The notes beneath the pieces were generated by a model that ran no database searches, was not told where the DNA came from, and saw only the letters and a list, made by a program, of their open reading frames with translations. A program made the translations under genes and the position numbers. A stretch of DNA of 64,000 bases from Pedobacter puniceum. GTDB lineage: Bacteria; Bacteroidota; Bacteroidia; Sphingobacteriales; Sphingobacteriaceae. Position 1 is the stretch's first letter; each line of letters starts with the position of its first letter. This document shows, piece after piece, positions 53,423-63,286 of this stretch. Where the stretch lies: assembly GCF_009674685.1 (NCBI RefSeq), contig NZ_WKJI01000002.1, positions 744,001 through 808,000 of the forward strand. Direction: 5' to 3'.

Positions 53423-54471
53423 TAGCTTTCTGTAGATTTAAAAGCGTTCCAACCTTGAGCTTTCAATTCATGTGCGTTTCCAGACCGAGTGATTAAGTAA
53501 TTACCAGCGTTTTCTTCTGTAATATAACCAATGACAGAAATATCAACATCGTGTTTTAAGCGGTCGTAATCTGCTTGTTTAATGGTAAACAATAGTTCAT
53601 AATCTTCACCGCCATTTAAAGCACAAACAGTTGGATCTAAACCAAAATCTCTAGCCATTTCTACAGTTTGTGGGTCTATCGGAAATTTCTCTTCATACAA
53701 CTTACAACCCTTTTTAGATTGTTTGGTAATATGTAATATCTCAGAAGCTAAACCGTCTGATATGTCTATCATAGAAGTTGGTTTAATTTCCATCTTCTTC
53801 AATAAATCAACAATATCTAATCTTGCTTCTGGTTTTAACTGACGTTCTATAATGTAATCTTTACCTTCTAAATCGGGCTGAATTTTAGGATTTGCTAAGA
53901 ATACTTGTTTCTCTCTTTCTAACAATTGCAAACCAACATAAGCGCCACCTAAATCGCCAGAAACACAAATTAAATCTCCTTCTTGTGCGCCATTACGGTA
54001 AACAATATCACTTTCATCAGCATAACCTATACTGGTTACACTAATAACTAAACCTTGTCTGGAAGAAGTGGTATCTCCACCAATTAAATCAATGTTATAT
54101 TTTTGACAGGCTAGTAACATCCCAGCATATAATTCTTCTATAGCCTCTAATGGAAATTTGCTAGAAAAACCTAATGATACGGTTACATGCGATGCCATCC
54201 CGTTCATGGCATAAATATCACTTAAGTTAACTTGAATAGCTTTATAACCTAAGTGTTTTAAAGGTGTAAAAGCTAAATCAAAATGTATGTTTTCTAGAAG
54301 TAAATCGGTAGAAATTAAGGTCTTTTTATCTTTAAAATCTAGAACAGCCGCATCATCACCAGCGCCTTTAATAGTGGTATCAAGGTTTAATTTTATATTT
54401 TTTGTTAAATGGTCTATTAAACCAAACTCTCCTAAATTTGCTATTTCTGTCTTTTGCGTATTCTCGAACAT
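53422..54471 (-). CDS. thiL: Thiamine-monophosphate kinase
   Basis: A 349-residue ATP-dependent kinase making thiamine diphosphate from the monophosphate. The PurM-like motifs GAGDDAAVLDF, STDLLLENIHF, LIGGDTTSSRQGLVIS and ISDGLASEILHI match ThiL. No other thiamine gene is adjacent. It is followed directly by the acetyltransferase gene. Confidence 0.95.
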   Translation of the reverse strand: MFENTQKTEIANLGEFGLIDHLTKNIKLNLDTTIKGAGDDAAVLDFKDKKTLISTDLLLENIHFDLAFTPLKHLGYKAIQVNLSDIYAMNGMASHVTVSLGFSSKFPLEAIEELYAGMLLACQKYNIDLIGGDTTSSRQGLVISVTSIGYADESDIVYRNGAQEGDLICVSGDLGGAYVGLQLLEREKQVFLANPKIQPDLEGKDYIIERQLKPEARLDIVDLLKKMEIKPTSMIDISDGLASEILHITKQSKKGCKLYEEKFPIDPQTVEMARDFGLDPTVCALNGGEDYELLFTIKQADYDRLKHDVDISVIGYITEENAGNYLITRSGNAHELKAQGWNAFKSTES

Positions 54472-54520
54472 GCTTAAATCCTTTTGAAATACAAAAGTGC
54501 AAAAAATTACTCATTAAGTT

Positions 54521-55999
54521 TTACCTAGTCTTTATCAGCTGTAAGGCTTTTTCTAGCTGATTATCTTTACCATTTAACTCATCCACGAAAGTGTTAATTA
54601 CTTCATAATGAGGAAAAACACCTCTCCCAACTATATTTTGTGAGGTATTTGGTTTTATAACTTTTAAAGGTAAACGCAATTTTAGTTTAGTATTTGGTAG
54701 GTTAACATACGGTATTGTACCTGCTGTACATTGGTTATAAGCGCCACCTGTTTCTTCGCCAATAAAAATTCCTCGTTTTACACCTTGTAAGTTTGCTACC
54801 AATAAAGAAGTTGCAGAGTATGATAAACCATTTATTAATACATATAAATCAGGTTTGTAAACGTTAATTTTTGGGTTTAAAGCTTTATTGGTTCTAAGAA
54901 GACTATAAAAACCCATACTATCTTTTTTTATGGTTAAATGTGGAAAAGGGAAATTATAAAACCACGAATTTTGAAAATATTTACGTGTTGATATATACCT
55001 TTTTTTAACCTCAACCCTTTGGTTAAAGATGGCTGGTTTATCATATAAGTACCTAAATAATTTATTGCATGCACTTAATTTTCCACCAGAATTTCCTCTT
55101 AAATCAAGAATTAGATGGTTGATTTCTTGTTCTTTAAGCTTTTTAAATGACTGACGATAAAACTTACTGAAATTAGCTTGATCAAAACTAAAGCTTCCAA
55201 CTTTTAAAATAGCTGTTTTATTTAAGCTATCTATTTTTAAATCTAATATAGGTTTACCATCTGCATCTTTACCTAAATAAGCTAGTTTTTTATTTACTTT
55301 TTTTGATGATGATTTAATTTTACTAAAACCTAAAGTAATATCTTTTACCAGCGTATCTTCTTTAATTTTTAAGCAGATGGTATCACTTTTTTTAAAATTT
55401 AATTGATAGTAATATCCAAAATTATTTTCTATGATGTATGGATTTAAGGTTTTATTAAAACCATCAGAGCTAAATAGTTGATTTGCTTTTTTAACGATAC
55501 TATCTATCGGATAATCATCAACACTTAAAACTTCCATTTTAGGTTTAAGCGTATGATTTGAGGAATCTTTTACAGATTTAATCCACACTTTATCATCATC
55601 TAAAGCTATTTTAAACTGATTAAAAGGATGAACTCCTTTTGCTTTTAAAATCTGTTTTTCTGCTATAGTATATTTTTTGTTAGGATAAACCAAACGCGTA
55701 TGTCCGCATTTAATTTCTGTTATTAAAGGAGCAACGTATCTATAAAACTCTAAAGAAGTTAAAGGTTTATGCAGCAGGTTTTCTACACTATCAAACTTAT
55801 GTGCTAAAACAATACTATCTATATACCAATAAATACCCGGGTGTGCTTCTAGTAAGGATGTTTTTAAAATTTGATAATCCTCTTTTAATGCTTCAACTGG
55901 ATGTTTAACATTTAAAGCTTGATTATATTTTTTTTTAGATGTGCAAGAAACCATTAAAACTATTACAGATAGCATGAATAATTTCAAGATTTTCATCAT
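54521..55999 (-). CDS. S41 family peptidase lipoprotein
   Basis: A 492-residue exported protein with a lipoprotein signal (LKLFMLSVIVLMVSC, Cys19). A PDZ-like region with KMEVLSVDDYPIDSIVKKA lies in the middle. The tail-specific protease core has LILDLRGNSGGKLSACNKLF and the nucleophile Ser in LINGLSYSATSLLVANL. The usual catalytic Lys is not obvious to me. It follows nadA with a terminator between, so it is independent. An in-frame ATG at 55996 is also possible. Confidence 0.88.
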   Translation of the reverse strand: MMKILKLFMLSVIVLMVSCTSKKKYNQALNVKHPVEALKEDYQILKTSLLEAHPGIYWYIDSIVLAHKFDSVENLLHKPLTSLEFYRYVAPLITEIKCGHTRLVYPNKKYTIAEKQILKAKGVHPFNQFKIALDDDKVWIKSVKDSSNHTLKPKMEVLSVDDYPIDSIVKKANQLFSSDGFNKTLNPYIIENNFGYYYQLNFKKSDTICLKIKEDTLVKDITLGFSKIKSSSKKVNKKLAYLGKDADGKPILDLKIDSLNKTAILKVGSFSFDQANFSKFYRQSFKKLKEQEINHLILDLRGNSGGKLSACNKLFRYLYDKPAIFNQRVEVKKRYISTRKYFQNSWFYNFPFPHLTIKKDSMGFYSLLRTNKALNPKINVYKPDLYVLINGLSYSATSLLVANLQGVKRGIFIGEETGGAYNQCTAGTIPYVNLPNTKLKLRLPLKVIKPNTSQNIVGRGVFPHYEVINTFVDELNGKDNQLEKALQLIKTR

Positions 56000-56022
56000 A
56001 TAGTTTTAAATGGAGAGAGAAA

Positions 56023-56050
56023 GCGTCAATAACATTTCTGCTATTGACGC
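56023..56050 (-). terminator. Terminator between nadA and the S41 peptidase gene
   Basis: GCGTCAATA (56023-56031) pairs with TATTGACGC (56042-56050) across a 10-nt loop. On the minus strand a pyrimidine-rich TTTCTCTC tract follows, a moderate terminator. Confidence 0.65.
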
Positions 56051-56061
56051 TATTTTATTTT

Positions 56062-57054
56062 TTAAAGACCTAATTTAGCCGATATATCTAGCATTCTTTC
56101 AATAGGTAATCTTGCTCTTTCTATAATTTCACGTGGAACATCTACTTCAGGTAATTCGTTTTTTAAACACAAATACAATTTTTCTAAAGTATTACGCTTC
56201 ATATGCGGACAATCATTACAAGCACAAGTATTATTTGGTGGTGCCGGAATAAAAGTTTTATCAGGGTTTGCTTTAGCCATCTGGTGGATAATTCCTGATT
56301 CTGTAGCTACAATAAACTCTTTTGCCTCATTCTTAATGGTATAATTTAATAATCCAGTAGTAGAGCCTATATAATCTGCCATAGACAAAATATGATCTTC
56401 ACATTCTGGGTGTGCAATAAATTTAGCTTGCGGATGACGTTCCTTTAATTTTGTAATTTTCTCTTGAGCAAAAATCTCATGTACCATACAAGCGCCATTC
56501 CACAAAACCATATCTCTACCTGTTTTCTTCATTACGTAAGCACCCAAGTTTTTATCCGGACCGAATATGATTTTCTGATCTTTTGGTAAGCTTTCTACTA
56601 TTTGCACTGCGTTGCTAGATGTACAAACAATATCACTTAAAGCTTTTAATTCTGCCGTACAGTTTACATAAGTAATAACCAAATGGTCTGGATATTTCTC
56701 TTTAAATTTTTTAAATAAATGCGGTGGGCAGCTATCAGATAAAGAACAACCAGCTTTACTATCTGGTAACAATACTTTTTTATTTGGCGATAATATTTTG
56801 GCTGTTTCTGCCATAAAGTGTACACCAGCAAATACAATTATAGAAGCATCTGTTTTGGCAGCTTCTTGTGATAAACCTAAACTATCACCAATATAATCCG
56901 CAATATCTTGTATATCAGCATCTTGATAATAATGTGCAAGAATTACTGCATTTTTCTCTTTCTTTAATCGCTCTATTTCTGCGAATAAATCTAAGGTTGG
57001 GTCAATATATTCATCAACAAAACCTTTTATGTTAATCTCTTCTAGTACGTTCAT
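56062..57054 (-). CDS. nadA: Quinolinate synthase
   Basis: A 330-residue [4Fe-4S] enzyme condensing iminoaspartate with dihydroxyacetone phosphate to quinolinate in NAD synthesis. [20 protein letters not shown] is the family start; three cluster cysteines are expected in [20 protein letters not shown] and the CACNDCPHM segment. It is divergent from nadB, its pathway partner, across 452 bp. Confidence 0.96.
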   Translation of the reverse strand: MNVLEEINIKGFVDEYIDPTLDLFAEIERLKKEKNAVILAHYYQDADIQDIADYIGDSLGLSQEAAKTDASIIVFAGVHFMAETAKILSPNKKVLLPDSKAGCSLSDSCPPHLFKKFKEKYPDHLVITYVNCTAELKALSDIVCTSSNAVQIVESLPKDQKIIFGPDKNLGAYVMKKTGRDMVLWNGACMVHEIFAQEKITKLKERHPQAKFIAHPECEDHILSMADYIGSTTGLLNYTIKNEAKEFIVATESGIIHQMAKANPDKTFIPAPPNNTCACNDCPHMKRNTLEKLYLCLKNELPEVDVPREIIERARLPIERMLDISAKLGL

Positions 57055-57506
57055 TTTTTTTCCTTATCCAAAGGTATAAATTTCAAAATAATGGTTTCTC
57101 CACTTTCTAATAATAACTAATTATTTATAAATAAAATTCTTATTGTTTATTAAGGTGTTAGTTTGGTGTATATCTTTAAATAGATAAATCTTGATTTTTG
57201 ATTTATTTTAATAATACTAACAATTTATTAACAATTATAAGCATTTATCTTATTGATTATCAGTAGTATTATAATTAGCAACAAAAAAATTATAAAATTA
57301 TTCTGTTTAATATTAAGTATTTTTAAAACGTTAATAAATGTTGATTTGTTACCAGTAAGTAAGTAATAAATTAAACTTGATTTTTAGTTTTAGCTGCTTT
57401 GTTAACATTTTCAAATACTTTTAATTTATTACATACATTAAACTAACATCTTTTATACTTTTATACACATAAAACTGAGGCTTGTTTAAAACATAGCCAT
57501 TTTAAT
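57055..57506. promoter_or_regulatory. Divergent nadA/nadB control region
   Basis: A 452-bp AT-rich gap between the two starts with no gene. A 13-mer AAACTAACAYCTT occurs once upstream of each gene in the same orientation relative to it: 57440-57452 on the plus strand (55 bp before nadB) and 57152-57164 on the minus strand (98 bp before nadA), 12 of 13 identical. These may be shared operators or promoter parts. No riboswitch is recognised. Confidence 0.5.
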
Positions 57507-59096
57507 ATGAGAAATGTTGATTTCCTTGTTATAGGATCTGGTATTGCTGGTTTAAGTTTTGCCCTTAAGGCTGCAAAACATGGTAAAGTTCTGATAGTTA
57601 CAAAATCTAATGAAGATGAATCTAACACTAAGTATGCACAGGGTGGTGTTGCTGTAGTTGTGGATAAAAAGGAAGATTCTTTTGAAAAGCACATTAATGA
57701 TACTTTAATTGCAGGCGATGGTTTGTGTGATAAGAATATTGTTGAGATTGTTGTTACTGAAGGTCCAGATAGAATTTCAGAGATTATTGAGTACGGAGCT
57801 AAGTTTGATAAAGATAAAACCGGGTTTTATGATTTAGCTAAAGAAGGTGGTCATTCAGAACATCGTGTATTACATTACAAGGATATAACAGGTTTTGAGA
57901 TTGAACGTTCTTTGTTAGAAGAAATTCATCAAAACCCTAATATAGAAATACTTACACATTATTTTGCAGTAGATTTAATTACACAGCATCATACTGGTGA
58001 GTTTGTGAACAGACATTCTGATAATATAGAATGCTATGGAATTTATGCTCTAAACACAGCTGATAATACTATAGAAAAGATTACATCAAAAATTACGGTA
58101 TTAGCTGCTGGCGGTGCCGGACATATTTATAGCTCTACAACTAATCCAACCATAGCTACTGGTGATGGTATTGCTATGGCTTATAGAGCTAAGGCAAAGG
58201 TTAGAAATATGGAGTTTATTCAATTTCATCCTACTGCTCTGTATAATCCTGGCGAGTATCCTTCTTTTTTAATTTCTGAGGCCGTAAGAGGTTTCGGAGG
58301 TGTTTTAAAAAGAAGAAATGGCGAAGAATTTATGTATGAGTACGATGAGCGTGGTTCTTTAGCTCCTCGTGATATTGTTGCCAGAGCTATTGATGCTGAG
58401 ATGAAAAAATCTGGTGATGATTTTGTTTATCTTGATATCAGACATCGTAAAAAAGAAGATTTACTTTCTCATTTCCCAAATATTTATGCTAAATGTTTGT
58501 CTATTGGTATAGATATGACTAAGGATATGATACCAGTTACACCAGCTTGTCATTATATGTGTGGTGGTGTTTTGGTTGATGAATTTGGTCGTTCATCTAT
58601 TAAAGGTTTATATGCTTGTGGCGAGGTTACTTCTACCGGTTTACATGGTGCTAATCGTTTGGCTTCCAATTCTTTATTAGAGGCATTGGTTTATGCTCAT
58701 AGAATTTATTTAGATGCTAAGGATAGGTTAAATGAATTTAGTGTTCCGGATAATATTCCAGATTGGAATGATCAAAATACGCAGCTTTCTAATGAAGATA
58801 TTTTAGTAACTCATAACATCCGCGAAATGCAAAAGATGATGAGCGACTATGTGGGTATTGTTCGCTCGGATTTTAGGTTAGAAAGAGCCATGAGAAGACT
58901 CCGTCTTTTATATGAAGAAACAGAAGAGTTTTATAAAAGAACCAAGCTATCTGTTAAATTGTGCGAATTGAGGAATTTAATACAAGTTTCATACATTGTA
59001 ATAAAATCAGCAACCGAGCGTAAAGAAAGTAGAGGATTACATTATACAACAGATTATCCTCAGCATGCTCATGAATTAAAAGATACTATATTATAA
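57507..59096 (+). CDS. nadB: L-aspartate oxidase
   Basis: A 529-residue FAD enzyme oxidising aspartate to iminoaspartate for NadA. The FAD site is FLVIGSGIAGLSFALKAAKHG, and TKYAQGGVAVVVDKKEDSFE and TGLHGANRLASNSLLEALVY are conserved family motifs. The C-terminal helical domain resembles fumarate reductase flavoproteins. Its stop overlaps the next start (TAATG). Confidence 0.97.
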   Translation: MRNVDFLVIGSGIAGLSFALKAAKHGKVLIVTKSNEDESNTKYAQGGVAVVVDKKEDSFEKHINDTLIAGDGLCDKNIVEIVVTEGPDRISEIIEYGAKFDKDKTGFYDLAKEGGHSEHRVLHYKDITGFEIERSLLEEIHQNPNIEILTHYFAVDLITQHHTGEFVNRHSDNIECYGIYALNTADNTIEKITSKITVLAAGGAGHIYSSTTNPTIATGDGIAMAYRAKAKVRNMEFIQFHPTALYNPGEYPSFLISEAVRGFGGVLKRRNGEEFMYEYDERGSLAPRDIVARAIDAEMKKSGDDFVYLDIRHRKKEDLLSHFPNIYAKCLSIGIDMTKDMIPVTPACHYMCGGVLVDEFGRSSIKGLYACGEVTSTGLHGANRLASNSLLEALVYAHRIYLDAKDRLNEFSVPDNIPDWNDQNTQLSNEDILVTHNIREMQKMMSDYVGIVRSDFRLERAMRRLRLLYEETEEFYKRTKLSVKLCELRNLIQVSYIVIKSATERKESRGLHYTTDYPQHAHELKDTIL

Positions 59097-59617
59097 TGGA
59101 ACCTTTAATATTACCAGTTTTAGGAAAATCACCCAAATGGGGCGATGATTGTTATATTGCTCCAAATGCCACTATTGTTGGCGATGTTAAAATGGGTAAT
59201 AACTGTTCTGTTTGGTTTAATGCGGTTATACGTGGCGATGTTAATAGTATAAGCATTGGTAATGATACCAATATTCAAGATGGGGCTGTTATTCATGCTA
59301 CTTATTTAAAAGCTTCAACTACTATTGGTAATCAAGTTTCTATTGGGCATAATGCTTTGGTTCACGGTTGTACTTTAAAAGATAAAGTTTTGGTAGGTAT
59401 GGGCGCTATAGTTATGGATAATGCTGTTGTTGAAGAGTATGTAATTATTGCAGCCGGAGCTGTTGTTTTAGAGAATACACTGTGCGAATCTGGTTATTTA
59501 TATGCCGGAATGCCAGCAAAAAAAATAAAGCCCTTAACCGATGAGCAAAGGGCTTTATTAGATAAACTACCGAATAATTATATCATGTATTCAAGTTGGT
59601 TTAAGGAAACTCTTTAG
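59096..59617 (+). CDS. Gamma-carbonic anhydrase family protein
   Basis: A 173-residue left-handed beta-helix protein. Zinc-ligand histidines are in QDGAVIHATY and SIGHNALVHGCTL, the gamma-CA pattern, with hexapeptide repeats (VGDVKM, IGNDTN). It might hydrate CO2 or serve as an uncharacterised transferase. Translation is coupled to nadB through overlapping TAATG. Confidence 0.9.
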   Translation: MEPLILPVLGKSPKWGDDCYIAPNATIVGDVKMGNNCSVWFNAVIRGDVNSISIGNDTNIQDGAVIHATYLKASTTIGNQVSIGHNALVHGCTLKDKVLVGMGAIVMDNAVVEEYVIIAAGAVVLENTLCESGYLYAGMPAKKIKPLTDEQRALLDKLPNNYIMYSSWFKETL

Positions 59618-61229
59618 GAATTGTTATTTTCTCTTCTCTATCCCAATTTGGCCTGATAATCAATTCTTTATCATAAATCCAAACTTTTTCTGGTTGTAGG
59701 TTATTTTTAACATTTCCAGTATCGTAAATTTCGTTTTCATTGATATCTTCTATCACTTTAAAGAAATATTTGCCATTGCTAATGGTATTATAATTTAGTA
59801 AGGTGTTTACATTGATGGGAGATTCTTTTAAGATTTGCTTTTTCTCGTTCAGTAATTGAACAATATAACTTTTACTAGTATCTGCTCTGTCTACATTTAG
59901 AGTTAAATTACCGTAATTCTCTAATTCATCTAATTCAACATCTAAACTTATTTCTTTATTTTTAGTACCATAAATATCTGTAATAGCGTTTTCTTTGAAT
60001 AATAGAGTGTATCTTTTCTTTATACGCCAAGGATAATTAACTTTTACAACTCTATTATTAGCATCAATTATATCAAAGCTAAAATTGGTTTGCGGTACAG
60101 AGTCTACCATCAATTGTACTAGAGATTTGTTTATACTTGCCAGTGGTAGGTTAGAAGTTAGCTCTAGAGATGTACCTGGTTTTATTTTACCTGATAAAAG
60201 GTTACTTTCAAACTTGATAGTTCTCGTATAATTATCTTTTTTATTTCTGGTTATCTTGATAGTATCTAATATTTTATTCTGATCATTTATTACTAGTTTA
60301 AGCGAATCAAAAGTTAGTTCTCTTAACCATATTAAAGTAGTATCAGCATTTTTTGAGTATGATATGATAGGGTTCTTAATGGTATTATCTAAAAATTTGA
60401 TAGATGGTTTTTTAATAGGTTTATTAAAAATAAGCGTTATCCTTCCGTCTGTTTCTATTTTTCTATCTAATACCCTAAATTTTTCTGGTACTTCTTTAAA
60501 CAGTTTTAAAATGATGTTGCTTGTATCTTTTTTTAGCTTAATGGGTTTCTCCAAAAATGCTATTTCTTCTTTAGGCGAGTTATAAATTCTATCACCAGAT
60601 TCCTCTTTTAGCGCATAAATTTTATAAGTTGCTTCTTTTAAGTTTTTAATTGAGAAGACTCCAGAAGAATCAGTAGTAGTAAAAATGGCTGGTCTTTTTT
60701 TACCAAATAAGGTATCTCGTTCGATAGGAAAAATAAATACAGTAGCTCCTTTAAATGGGAGGTTATCATTAGAATTTAAAACTTTACCAGATATTTGTAA
60801 TGAGTCTATTTGTTTTCCTGTAGAAAAAACATAACTATAGTTTATAAGCTTGTTGCTTTCGTTAACATCTGCTATGGCATTGCCAAAATTTATAGTATAA
60901 GTAGTATTAGCCTCTAAAGTATCTTTAAGTTCTATTTCTAAACTTTTCTGTTTGATTTTATAAAGAGGTGGATTCTCTTGTGCCGGAGATATAGCAATTT
61001 CTGTATACTCATTATTGAGTTTAAAATATTCATCAAACTCAATTAGTATTTTTTTATTGATAAAATTGGTTGATAAATTTTTAGGTGTTTCTTTTAAAAC
61101 TTTTGGTGGTTGTTCATCTTTTGGGCCTCCTTGTGGTTGCTGCATACTAGCACAAGCTTGAATGAGCAAAATCATCCAAGATAGGTGTAAGAAATTTATA
61201 TTTTTTTGCACTTTTTTATTTAAAAGCAT
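59601..61229 (-). CDS. Ig-like domain lipoprotein
   Basis: A 542-residue exported protein with a lipoprotein-type signal (LHLSWMILLIQACASMQQ). Residues about 38-130 are a bacterial Ig-like domain (KILIEFDEYFKLNN ... TTYTINFGNAIADVN) found in many Bacteroidota lipoproteins, followed by a carboxypeptidase regulatory-type beta domain (ISGKVLNSNDNLPFKGATVF). No catalytic motif is seen; a structural or binding role at the outer membrane is likely. It overlaps the convergent gamma-CA gene by 17 bp. Confidence 0.82.
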   Translation of the reverse strand: MLLNKKVQKNINFLHLSWMILLIQACASMQQPQGGPKDEQPPKVLKETPKNLSTNFINKKILIEFDEYFKLNNEYTEIAISPAQENPPLYKIKQKSLEIELKDTLEANTTYTINFGNAIADVNESNKLINYSYVFSTGKQIDSLQISGKVLNSNDNLPFKGATVFIFPIERDTLFGKKRPAIFTTTDSSGVFSIKNLKEATYKIYALKEESGDRIYNSPKEEIAFLEKPIKLKKDTSNIILKLFKEVPEKFRVLDRKIETDGRITLIFNKPIKKPSIKFLDNTIKNPIISYSKNADTTLIWLRELTFDSLKLVINDQNKILDTIKITRNKKDNYTRTIKFESNLLSGKIKPGTSLELTSNLPLASINKSLVQLMVDSVPQTNFSFDIIDANNRVVKVNYPWRIKKRYTLLFKENAITDIYGTKNKEISLDVELDELENYGNLTLNVDRADTSKSYIVQLLNEKKQILKESPINVNTLLNYNTISNGKYFFKVIEDINENEIYDTGNVKNNLQPEKVWIYDKELIIRPNWDREEKITIPKEFP

Positions 61230-61350
61230 TTTTGTGCGATTTAAGACATTTTATCATTTTGATGAAGGTTATCATTAAAATTTCGAAAAAGTCGTTTATA
61301 TCAAATATTTTGAATTAACTGTTTTGTTTATATAAAATATTGATTATCAA

Positions 61351-63213
61351 TTATTTACTCATATGAACCATTAAAACTGAAATATCTGATGGTGAAACAC
61401 CAGAAATTCTAGATGCTTGACCTAAAGTTCTTGGTTTTATTTTCATTAATTTTTCTCTTGCCTCTTTAGAGATAGAATTTAGAGAATGATAGTTAAACTC
61501 AGGATTGATTTCCTTGTCTTCCATCTTTTTCATTTTTTCTACAATTTCCATCTCTTTATCAAAGTAACTCTCGTATTTGATTTTTATTTCAGCTTGCTCT
61601 ATAGTCTCTTTATTGTATTCGTTTAAAGCCTCGTCAAAATGTTTACTCATTCTTCTAAGGTCTTTCATTTCTAACTGAGGTCTGCCTAATAGATTGTGTA
61701 ATTTGTAGCTTTGGCTGATGCTACTTGTTCCTAACTCTTCTAATATTGGGTTGGCAATTTCTTTATCTATTTTAATTTCTTTTGTTAGCTCTATAATAGC
61801 TTGAGCGTTTTTGATTTTTTCTTTTACTAAGTTTAAACGCTCTTCAGATATCAAGCCTAAATTGTAACCAATAGGAGAGAGTCTTTCGTCAGCATTATCT
61901 TGTCTTAAAAGCAATCTATGTTCAGCTCTAGAGGTAAACATTCTATAAGGTTCTTCGGTTCCTTTGGTAACCAAATCATCAATTAAAACACCTATATAAG
62001 ATTCTGATCTTTTTAGAATCAACTCGTGTTTATCATGTACTTTTTGGTGAGCGTTTATACCCGCAATAAAACCTTGTGCTGCCGCTTCTTCATAACCTGT
62101 TGTTCCGTTTATTTGCCCAGCGAAGAATAGATTTTTAATCAGTTTTGTTTCTAGGGTTAAACTTAATTGTGTAGGAGGGAAGAAATCATATTCTATAGCA
62201 TAACCTGGTCTAAACATTTTTGCATTCTCAAAACCTGGTATTAACCTTAATGCTTTTTGTTGAATATCTTCTGGTAAGGATGTAGAGAAGCCATTAACAT
62301 ATATTTCTACTGTATTCCAGCCTTCAGGTTCAACAAAAATTTGATGCCTTTCTCTTTCTGCAAATCTATTTATTTTATCTTCTATAGACGGACAGTATCT
62401 TGGACCTAAACCTTTGATTCTTCCAGTAAACATAGGAGATTTTTCAAATCCTAGTTTTAGAGTTTCATGTACTTCGCTATTAGTGTAGGTAATCCAGCAG
62501 CATCTTTGTTCAGTTGGGACAGGGGTATCAGTAAAAGAGAATTTACCTCTTTCTTCGTCGCCCCATTGTTCCTCCATTTTAGAGTAGTCTAAAGATCTAC
62601 CGTCAACCCTTGGAGGTGTACCGGTTTTCATTCTGCCAGCTTCAAAACCTAGTTCAACTAGCTGTTCTGTTATGCCTGTTGCTGATTTTTCACCAGTTCT
62701 ACCACCACCCATTTTTTTCTCTCCAATATGGATAACACCGTTTAAAAAAGTGCCATTTGTTAAGACTACAGATTCGGCTTCTATCTCTATACCTAATGAT
62801 GTTTTTACACCACAAACCTTATCATCTTTTACAATAATTCCGCTTGCCATGTCTTGCCAGATATCCAAATTTGGAGTGCTTTCTAGTGTTAGTCGCCATT
62901 CTTCAGCAAAACGCATCCTGTCGTTTTGAGTACGTGGAGACCACATTGCTGGCCCTTTAGAACGGTTAAGCATTCTAAACTGTATGGTTGATTTATCAGC
63001 TATAATACCCGATTTACCACCCATAGCATCAATTTCTCTTACAATTTGTCCTTTAGCTACACCACCCATAGCTGGGTTGCAACTCATCTGAGCTATAGTA
63101 CCCATGTTCATGGTAATAAGCAAAGTTTTAGAACCTAAGTTTGCTGCTGCTGTTGCTGCTTCACATCCGGCATGTCCTGCACCAACTACAATTACGTCAT
63201 ATTTTTCAAACAT
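61351..63213 (-). CDS. mnmG: tRNA U34 carboxymethylaminomethyl enzyme MnmG
   Basis: A 620-residue FAD protein that, with MnmE, modifies wobble uridine 34 of several tRNAs. The FAD site is [36 protein letters not shown] and [15 protein letters not shown] are family motifs, and the C-terminal helices ([17 protein letters not shown]) bind MnmE. gidA/mnmG is often near the chromosome origin, in line with the two parS-like sites immediately upstream. Confidence 0.97.
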   Translation of the reverse strand: MFEKYDVIVVGAGHAGCEAATAAANLGSKTLLITMNMGTIAQMSCNPAMGGVAKGQIVREIDAMGGKSGIIADKSTIQFRMLNRSKGPAMWSPRTQNDRMRFAEEWRLTLESTPNLDIWQDMASGIIVKDDKVCGVKTSLGIEIEAESVVLTNGTFLNGVIHIGEKKMGGGRTGEKSATGITEQLVELGFEAGRMKTGTPPRVDGRSLDYSKMEEQWGDEERGKFSFTDTPVPTEQRCCWITYTNSEVHETLKLGFEKSPMFTGRIKGLGPRYCPSIEDKINRFAERERHQIFVEPEGWNTVEIYVNGFSTSLPEDIQQKALRLIPGFENAKMFRPGYAIEYDFFPPTQLSLTLETKLIKNLFFAGQINGTTGYEEAAAQGFIAGINAHQKVHDKHELILKRSESYIGVLIDDLVTKGTEEPYRMFTSRAEHRLLLRQDNADERLSPIGYNLGLISEERLNLVKEKIKNAQAIIELTKEIKIDKEIANPILEELGTSSISQSYKLHNLLGRPQLEMKDLRRMSKHFDEALNEYNKETIEQAEIKIKYESYFDKEMEIVEKMKKMEDKEINPEFNYHSLNSISKEAREKLMKIKPRTLGQASRISGVSPSDISVLMVHMSK

Positions 63214-63221
63214 ATTTTTAA

Positions 63222-63237
63222 TGTTTCACGTGAAACA
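63222..63237. other. parS centromere-like site 1
   Basis: TGTTTCACGTGAAACA is a perfect 16-bp palindrome identical to the canonical bacterial parS, bound by ParB. It lies 9 bp upstream of the mnmG start, in the intergenic gap. Assignment to ParB is from known specificity; parA and parB genes are not in this window. Confidence 0.85.
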
Positions 63238-63257
63238 ATTCTTCTTTTTTATCTTCA

Positions 63258-63273
63258 TGTTCCACGTGGAACA
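63258..63273. other. parS centromere-like site 2
   Basis: TGTTCCACGTGGAACA is a perfect palindrome differing from site 1 by one symmetrical pair and 36 bp away centre to centre. The symmetry extends to 20 bp (63256-63275). Both are in the same non-coding gap, which favours a functional cluster over chance. Confidence 0.82.
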
Positions 63274-63286
63274 TGAGTATTTTTTG

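Noticed and set aside
61242-61273. TGTCTTA with GATAAC on the minus strand upstream of the Ig-like lipoprotein gene
   Set aside because: The spacer is 19 bp and the first box is imperfect, so it does not fit the regulon element.
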